A DNA stretch of 21,530 bases from Euryarchaeota archaeon UBA558. Its GTDB lineage: Archaea > Thermoplasmatota > Poseidoniia > Poseidoniales > Thalassarchaeaceae. The stretch covers positions 1-21,530 of the forward strand of contig DAZE01000007.1 in NCBI GenBank assembly GCA_002507175.1, given 5' to 3'. The notes beneath the pieces are model-generated. The model saw nothing but the letters and a program-made list of their open reading frames with translations, ran no database searches and was not told where the DNA came from. The position numbers were made by a program, and so were the translations under genes. Shown one piece after another: positions 16,666 through 21,530 of the stretch (position 1 is its first letter; every line of letters begins with the position of its first letter).

Positions 16666-16678
16666 GGGGCACAACGGA

Positions 16679-19600
16679 ATGCTAGTAGCCTCGACGCGGG
16701 GGATGGCTGGAATGCAACTGAATCACAACCAATATGCCATCGCTGCAATAGTCGCTACGTTGTGCCTCGCAGGCCTCTACACGGTTGTTGATGCTATGCT
16801 GAGCACAAGTCAATCCGTGGGATATTACGAGCCTGCCGCTGACGATATATTCCTCGACGAGTCTGAAACACAAATGACTGGTCAGGACTTCGATAAGGAT
16901 GGAATTCCAGACAGGATGGAGCAAACACTCTACGGGACAAACTGGCAGTTGGCCGACACGGATGGAGATGGACTAGACGACGGGTGGGAGATAGACAATG
17001 GCTTAGATCCCTTAGACAGCGGGGAGGCCCAAATCACAGATATTGACTTCGAAAATCCGGATCCAGGTGCAGAAGGAGGCGAACAAAATGAAACATTCCC
17101 AGACCCAGACAATGGCCCCAACGGAGATCCTGATAGGGACGGATTGACAAACATCGAAGAAGCTGCAATTGGAACTAACCCGAGTGCCAGTGACTCCGAC
17201 GGGGACGGCCTCAATGACCTTTGGGAGTCCATGTACTCAATCGAGGTTACCGCGTCAGGATCGGAACCATTCACGCTTCTAGACCCCCTCAGTCCAAATT
17301 GGGATTGCCCGCTACTGACTCCCACGAAAGAGGCCGAGATTCAACAAGACATAGGATTGGCGGATTGGCAGGATCTGGCAATCGGTCCGTTCGGGGAGCA
17401 CTCCTGTGACGCCGTACTCGATCTCGAGGCCTCTGGTGGAGACACACTGCCAAATTACATCGAGGAATTATACTCTACAAACCCTCTATCTGACGATAGT
17501 GACAACGATTTGATACCAGATCGAGTTGAGGTCGCCTATGGGATACAATACTTGGATGTTCATTGTGGCAGGTACACATTCTCCGTTGTGACAAAAGACG
17601 CACCCTATACTTCGATGATGGCAGACTCAGATGACATGACATGGTTCACAGAGGACATGGACGGAGATGGGAAGTTCAACGGTCCCAGCGATTGGGATAC
17701 CGACGGAGATGGCATGCCGGATGGATTTGAATACTGCTATGATGATACACTAGACCCACTCAGCGCAACAGACGCATTCGGCGACCCTGATCAAGATGGC
17801 CTCAGCAACCTACAGGAGTATGAGGTCGCCTACACTTGGGGGGTAACTAATTTCACCAGCCCATCTTCAAGTGACACTGATGGAGATCGAATGCCAGACG
17901 GGTGGGAACATCTCAATGGTATCAACCCAAGGAATGGTATGAACGGAATCGAAGACCCGGACATGGATGGATTCGATGCCGACGGCGATGGGTCAGTATA
18001 CTACAAAGACCTGGTCGGAGTTTCTACGGTTCAGTCCATATCCATTGAAATTGGGGATTTCGTGCAGAAAAATCAGACATTGATGTGGATCACAACCGTG
18101 GAAGACCTTGCCTACATCAACGTTCCATTAAAGGCACATCAAGACGGTTATGTCTATGACATCGAGATAGAGCTGGGCGACGAGGTAGTCCGAAGAACTC
18201 AGTCATTGATGACCATAGTAGAGAGCCATGAGAGACTCACTAATTTAGACGAGTACGAGGCGAGGGACCTAAACAAGGATGGAATCGTGGATGGCAGGTC
18301 AACCAATCCAATGAACCCCGACACCGACGGTGATGGACTGATCGATGGTATCGAGGTAATTGGTTGGACAATCAGAGTCGTTGATGGCACTGCTAGGGAC
18401 ATAAAGGTTCGAAGCGATCCAGGCGTTTTCGACTCAGACTCTGATGGGCTATCCGACTCCGTGGAGTACTATCTCACATACACAAATGCCACTGATAGGG
18501 ATACTGACAGTGACGGAATAGAGGATTTCACAGAGGCAATGGACGGATTCCAGTGGAATGGCTCCACTTACTTCACAAACGCCTCCAGAATGGACACCGA
18601 TAACGATGGACTCGATGACAGGGAGGAGGTAATAGCAGGGGAGGATCAATACGTCACCAACGCGTCGGACATAGACAGCGACGACGATGATCTGAAGGAC
18701 GGGTTCGAGGTCCTGAACATCCCTAGGCCATGGCAATCTGCAACCAACCCCCTCGATCCTGATACGGACGGCGACTCGCAACCCGACGGATGGGAAATGC
18801 AAATCACGTCTGTGGAGGACGACACCGTAAGTCACAGCCTCTGGATAGCCCCAGATAATTGGCTTCCACCTGGATGCACGTCTATGATCGATTGTGGAAG
18901 GGGGGCTGGCGGGTGGATATGGGACAACTACCTACAAGGATTCTCGTCTTCCGGAGATCCTGATGGAGACGGTGTATTGAACCCGAGCTACTCTTTCTCG
19001 GAACTGAACCTTACGGGCTTCACGATCCCTGACAGTGGGAGGTGGGCCCTCGACCCAAGTTTCGGCAGTCTTCCCGATTCATCTTTTGATGCTGACAATG
19101 ATTCACTGACCAACCTAATGGAGATTCCATCAAGATGGGATACGAACCCAGTCAAGGTCGATACAGACGGGGACCTCCTACCAGATGGCTGGGAGGTCAC
19201 CTACAACGAATTTGCTGTGACCTACGGTAACATAACACTCTCAGTCACCGAGCGGGGTCCGTTGGATCCGAAGATGGTTGATTCCGACGGGGATGGGATC
19301 AATGATGGCTCTGAAGATTTGGACTCAGATGGCCTGAACGTGATGCACTTGATGAACAAATATTGCCCGGGATGGAACGACCCACAGAATTCTGCATGTC
19401 ACATCGACCCTTCGTCCCTCTTAGGCGCCATCTTCTACGATGACCTCGGGAACTACACCAACTATGAGGAATATCAAAACGGGACACATCCAATACTAAA
19501 CGACACAGATGGAGACCTATGGCTCGATGGAAGTGAGGTGTATCATCAAGACCAGGATGATGATTCAATGTGGAGCGGTTGGGAGTACTACTTCGGGCTC

Positions 19601-19741
19601 GACCCTTACGACCCCTCGGACGCAACTATAGACTCTGATGCAGATGGGTATTCGAACAAATGTGAGAATAAATACAACACAAATCCGCTGAATCCTCTTT
19701 CTTTCCCTGGCCAAGGTCAACTCTGCAACCAATTCGATTAA
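16679..19741 (+). CDS. surface protein with thrombospondin type-3-like calcium repeats and a hammerhead insert
   Basis: The protein has 1,020 residues from the first ATG; M9 (16703) and M12 (16712, MQLNHNQYA) are alternative starts. A hydrophobic segment (about 19-40, YAIAAIVATLCLAGLYTVV) serves as signal peptide or N-terminal anchor; no C-terminal membrane helix exists. From residue 70 to the end there are about 20 acidic D-x-D-x-D-G-x-x-D-x-x-E units, often followed by G-x-x-P or NP-x-x-x-D, typical of calcium-binding TSP3-like arrays that stiffen when calcium is bound. Paired cysteines lie between arrays. At 447-515 the repeats are interrupted by a two-half hammerhead resembling a lipoyl/biotinyl domain. 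The role is inferred as an extracellular stalk or matrix protein; no protease or hydrolase motif was recognised. It is followed 27 bp later by archease in the same direction. Confidence 0.92.
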   Translation: MLVASTRGMAGMQLNHNQYAIAAIVATLCLAGLYTVVDAMLSTSQSVGYYEPAADDIFLDESETQMTGQDFDKDGIPDRMEQTLYGTNWQLADTDGDGLDDGWEIDNGLDPLDSGEAQITDIDFENPDPGAEGGEQNETFPDPDNGPNGDPDRDGLTNIEEAAIGTNPSASDSDGDGLNDLWESMYSIEVTASGSEPFTLLDPLSPNWDCPLLTPTKEAEIQQDIGLADWQDLAIGPFGEHSCDAVLDLEASGGDTLPNYIEELYSTNPLSDDSDNDLIPDRVEVAYGIQYLDVHCGRYTFSVVTKDAPYTSMMADSDDMTWFTEDMDGDGKFNGPSDWDTDGDGMPDGFEYCYDDTLDPLSATDAFGDPDQDGLSNLQEYEVAYTWGVTNFTSPSSSDTDGDRMPDGWEHLNGINPRNGMNGIEDPDMDGFDADGDGSVYYKDLVGVSTVQSISIEIGDFVQKNQTLMWITTVEDLAYINVPLKAHQDGYVYDIEIELGDEVVRRTQSLMTIVESHERLTNLDEYEARDLNKDGIVDGRSTNPMNPDTDGDGLIDGIEVIGWTIRVVDGTARDIKVRSDPGVFDSDSDGLSDSVEYYLTYTNATDRDTDSDGIEDFTEAMDGFQWNGSTYFTNASRMDTDNDGLDDREEVIAGEDQYVTNASDIDSDDDDLKDGFEVLNIPRPWQSATNPLDPDTDGDSQPDGWEMQITSVEDDTVSHSLWIAPDNWLPPGCTSMIDCGRGAGGWIWDNYLQGFSSSGDPDGDGVLNPSYSFSELNLTGFTIPDSGRWALDPSFGSLPDSSFDADNDSLTNLMEIPSRWDTNPVKVDTDGDLLPDGWEVTYNEFAVTYGNITLSVTERGPLDPKMVDSDGDGINDGSEDLDSDGLNVMHLMNKYCPGWNDPQNSACHIDPSSLLGAIFYDDLGNYTNYEEYQNGTHPILNDTDGDLWLDGSEVYHQDQDDDSMWSGWEYYFGLDPYDPSDATIDSDADGYSNKCENKYNTNPLNPLSFPGQGQLCNQFD
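16886..19711 (+). repeat. array of calcium-type aspartate repeats
   Basis: About twenty units such as DTDGDGLDDGWE, DSDGDGLNDLWE, DTDGDGMPDGFE, DTDNDGLDDREE and DSDADGYSNKCE are spread across the protein. The D-x-D-x-D-G-x-x-D-x-x-E spacing matches known calcium loops. Spacing between units is irregular and some units lack one aspartate (for example DNDLIPDRVE), so it is a degenerate array and not a recent tandem duplication. Confidence 0.9.
18017..18223 (+). other. lipoyl/biotinyl-like hammerhead domain without the modified lysine
   Basis: Residues 447-515 form two similar halves. The first is VQSISIEIGDFVQKNQTLM and the second is VYDIEIELGDEVVRRTQSLM, sharing V-x-x-I-x-I-E-h-G-D-x-V-(3-4)-Q-x-L-M-x-I (h is hydrophobic). 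This is the pattern of half-hammerheads in lipoyl, biotinyl and membrane-fusion proteins. In carrier proteins the hairpin between halves has the modified lysine of the M-K-M type; here the hairpin is TTVEDLAYINVP, with E475 or Y479 at that place depending on alignment and no lysine. The domain is probably structural or ligand-binding. A calcium loop (DFDADGDG) precedes it and the repeats resume after it. Confidence 0.7.
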
Positions 19742-19768
19742 CCCGTCGATTTATGGATAGGCAATCAA

Positions 19769-20218
19769 ATGACCACTAGTACCTGGCAAGTGACCCCGAC
19801 CACAGCGGACATTGGGTTTGTGGCTGAGTCGCCAACAATTCCGGAGCTGTTCATCGTGTCCTCGGTCGCCATACAATGCATACGACTTGGTTTAGAACCT
19901 AGTGAGGAGTTACCACTCTCTACTGGGGACAAAATCACAATAGAAATAGATAAATCAGATAGAATAGATAGGGACCTAGTAGCCTGGTTGGAAGAAATAA
20001 ACTGGGTTGCTGAGTCAAAATCCGCTGTGATTCACATTCACTCAGTGCGGTACGAAAGAGACAAATTGTGGTCAGAGGGGATTGTTTCTTTGCCAGAACC
20101 ATTCGAACCAGTCATTGAGATTAAAGCGGTGACCTTTCACGAATTAGAACTGAGTAGTATACCATCGCAAGTCGGTGAGGGCTCAGGATATCGGGCAAAG
20201 GTCATCTTAGACGTGTGA
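19769..20218 (+). CDS. archease, RtcB activator
   Basis: Archease promotes multiple turnover and guanylylation of RtcB and widens its nucleotide use. The 149-residue length is typical (Pyrococcus about 140). The signature near the N-terminus, TTADIGFVAESPTIPELF, matches archease TADIG followed by the helix with E-x-x-F; D14 is the conserved acidic residue. Then come ITIEIDKSD, DLVAWLEEINWV and the family mark IEIKAVTFHELEL (117-129, with H124), and the protein ends KVILDV with the conserved C-terminal aspartate D148. The usual E-H before T-A-D is P-T here, a deviation in a well conserved spot. The ATG gives the standard N-terminus. It ends one base before the convergent guaC gene. It is not next to rtcB, which lies about 9.5 kb upstream on the other strand. 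Confidence 0.92.
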   Translation: MTTSTWQVTPTTADIGFVAESPTIPELFIVSSVAIQCIRLGLEPSEELPLSTGDKITIEIDKSDRIDRDLVAWLEEINWVAESKSAVIHIHSVRYERDKLWSEGIVSLPEPFEPVIEIKAVTFHELELSSIPSQVGEGSGYRAKVILDV

Positions 20219-20219
20219 G

Positions 20220-21272
20220 TCATTCATTCAGCTCTAGACCCCTGTATACTTCGTTTGTCGTCTGCGTGACTCTGATGAATGTTGTACATTTCGGTAGATC
20301 TTTGATCCTCCTGGCCCCCACATATGAGCAACTAGATCTGACGCCGCCAAGTATTGATTGAACTGTTGTCGAAAGACTTCCTCGGTATGGAACTCTCACT
20401 GCTTTACCCTCTGGGGCCCTATGCTTGGCGATCTCCCCATAGTGTCGCTCCATTGCTGTTGAGGAAGACATTCCATGGAACGATTTGAAGAGTCTGCCAT
20501 CTTTGGTTTCTATCAATTCTCCCCCCGACTCGTCATGGCCTGCAAACAATCCTCCCAACATAACAAAGTCTGCTCCTGCAGCGAATGCCTTGGCGATATC
20601 GCCAGGTGAGTTGCAACCGCCATCGGCCATGACATGCCCTCCGAGACCATGAGCAGCGTCAGCGCACTCGGCTATCGCTGATAATTGGGGGTACCCCACA
20701 CCAGCAACTTTCCTTGTGGTGCACACAGAACCGGGCCCTATTCCCACCTTTACCACATCAGCGCCAGCCAAGATCAGGGCCTCAGTCATTTCGTTCGTAG
20801 CAACATTCCCGGCGATGACTATCTTGTCGGGGAAGTCCTTTCTCACCACCTTGACGAAATCCAAGAAGACCTCCCTGTAGCCATTGGCTACATCAATGCA
20901 AATCATCTGAAGGTTTGGGTTGGTTGCCATTTTCCTGTTTAAGAGTTGCAACGACTCGTCTGTAGATCCACACGTAATTGCTACATTATTCGGGCTTACC
21001 CCCTGCGTCCAGGCGTCTTCCAACTCCTTCACAGAGTAGAATTTTTGTAAACATGTAAGCATACCATGGTCTTGAAGGACGCTTGCCACAGAAAAAACCC
21101 CTGTCGTGTCCATATTGGCAGCCGCCACCGGAATCCCCGACCATCTTCTATCAGTGTGTTTGAAAGAGAAATCTCTGATAAGAGAGACATCTGATCTGGA
21201 AACTAGCGTACTTCTCTTTGGACGAATCATTACGTCATCGAATGCTAGTTTTATTTCCCCTTCTACTCTCAT
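20220..21272 (-). CDS. guaC: GMP reductase
   Basis: GuaC reduces GMP to IMP with NADPH and release of ammonia, recycling guanine nucleotides. The 350 residues match E. coli GuaC (347) closely in length and order. The N-terminus carries LAFDDVMIRPKRSTLVSRSDV, followed by AAANMDTTG, CIDVANGY and AGNVAT. The catalytic cysteine C184 sits in KVGIGPGSVCTTR, and DGGCNSPGDIAKAF, GADFVMLGG and FHGMSS follow. There are no CBS domains between the beta-alpha barrel strands, and the RPKRS and GYPQLSA...ECADAAHGLGG segments are GuaC-specific, so this is not IMP dehydrogenase. The resemblance to the proteobacterial/eukaryotic GMPR group is strong and suggests lateral gain, which a tree could test. The gene is convergent to archease, with one base between the stop codons. 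Confidence 0.95.
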   Translation of the reverse strand: MRVEGEIKLAFDDVMIRPKRSTLVSRSDVSLIRDFSFKHTDRRWSGIPVAAANMDTTGVFSVASVLQDHGMLTCLQKFYSVKELEDAWTQGVSPNNVAITCGSTDESLQLLNRKMATNPNLQMICIDVANGYREVFLDFVKVVRKDFPDKIVIAGNVATNEMTEALILAGADVVKVGIGPGSVCTTRKVAGVGYPQLSAIAECADAAHGLGGHVMADGGCNSPGDIAKAFAAGADFVMLGGLFAGHDESGGELIETKDGRLFKSFHGMSSSTAMERHYGEIAKHRAPEGKAVRVPYRGSLSTTVQSILGGVRSSCSYVGARRIKDLPKCTTFIRVTQTTNEVYRGLELNE

Positions 21273-21329
21273 TTGGACCTTACTAATCCAACGAAGCAGT
21301 ACTTTTGAGTTTGTTGATTATTAGGGAAC

Positions 21330-21530
21330 CTATTCAGAATCCCTGTCGTAGGGTTCTATGTTCTGCCATTCAGACGCATCAGATCTAGCAACTATAGCAT
21401 GCACCCAGTCGGTTTCTGAGCAATTGAAAACCTCATGAGGCAGCCCTGGCTCGATATAGAACATGTCCCCAGTTTCATGGACTACCGATTTTCTACAACC
21501 TGGGCCATATTCGTGTCTGACGCTTCCTTT
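21330..21530 (-). CDS. cupin-domain protein, C-terminal part
   Basis: This is a partial gene running off the right edge of the window; the last 66 residues and a TAG stop are seen. The visible part reads with VRHEYGPGCRK, then HETGDMFYIEPGLPHEVFN, which is the second cupin motif (G-x5-P-G-x-P-H-x-x-x-N), then WVHAIVARSDASEWQNIEPYD. A small single-cupin beta-barrel protein is likely, with the motif-2 histidine as a probable metal ligand. The first cupin motif lies outside the window, and the substrate is unknown. The gap to guaC (21273-21329, same strand) is 57 bp and shows no clear terminator. It precedes guaC in the direction of transcription. Confidence 0.8.
   Translation of the reverse strand, partial: KGSVRHEYGPGCRKSVVHETGDMFYIEPGLPHEVFNCSETDWVHAIVARSDASEWQNIEPYDRDSE

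Noticed and set aside
20220..21272. IMP dehydrogenase as the identity of the minus-strand gene
   Set aside because: No CBS pair, length near 350 and GuaC-specific segments favour GMP reductase.
1..21530. CRISPR array, insertion sequence, integrase or defence island
   Set aside because: No regularly spaced direct repeats, transposase, recombinase or recognised defence gene was seen on either strand; the tRNA at the left edge has no attachment-site duplicate that I could find by eye.

Overview
The window looks like chromosomal DNA from a planktonic euryarchaeon. The best guess is Marine Group II (Candidatus Poseidoniales, Thermoplasmatota) or a close relative. Supporting signs are an archaeal-type alanyl-tRNA synthetase, an RtcB RNA ligase with an archease homologue, very large calcium-motif surface proteins with membrane anchors, tight gene packing and no obvious Shine-Dalgarno sites. 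The clade is inferred from protein style; no search was run.

Layout from left to right. A tRNA-Thr(GGU) gene with encoded CCA opens the window. Next is a 7.2-kb gene for a secreted, C-terminally anchored surface protein of about 2,390 residues. A 50-residue coiled-coil protein follows, and it abuts a convergent AlkA-type DNA glycosylase. A short divergent promoter region separates the glycosylase from a small membrane-anchored His/Cys-rich protein, which abuts a convergent rtcB gene. From 10344 to 16626 four genes run in one direction: acyl-CoA dehydrogenase, AlaRS, a class I/II aminotransferase of the alanine/aspartate type, and an unrecognised 338-residue protein whose start overlaps the aminotransferase stop. 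A second surface protein (1,020 residues, thrombospondin type-3 calcium repeats) follows, then an archease. Convergent to these are guaC (GMP reductase) and the 3' end of a cupin gene cut by the window edge.

Functional links. RtcB and archease are known partners in RNA ligation but lie about 9.5 kb apart here. AlaRS and the aminotransferase both concern alanine, if the aminotransferase makes alanine. The two surface proteins probably act outside the cell and share a reliance on acidic calcium-type motifs. No CRISPR array, insertion sequence, integrase, toxin-antitoxin pair or phage module was seen, so this reads as ordinary core genome with two accessory-style surface genes. No stretch over 300 bases lacks a gene; the longest gaps are 7304-7442 and 10232-10343.

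The most interesting observations are a lipoyl/biotinyl-like hammerhead domain without a modifiable lysine inside the calcium-repeat surface protein, a perfect 14-bp palindrome upstream of the acyl-CoA dehydrogenase, three convergent gene pairs separated by 0-1 bp, and several small or unrecognised conserved-looking proteins.
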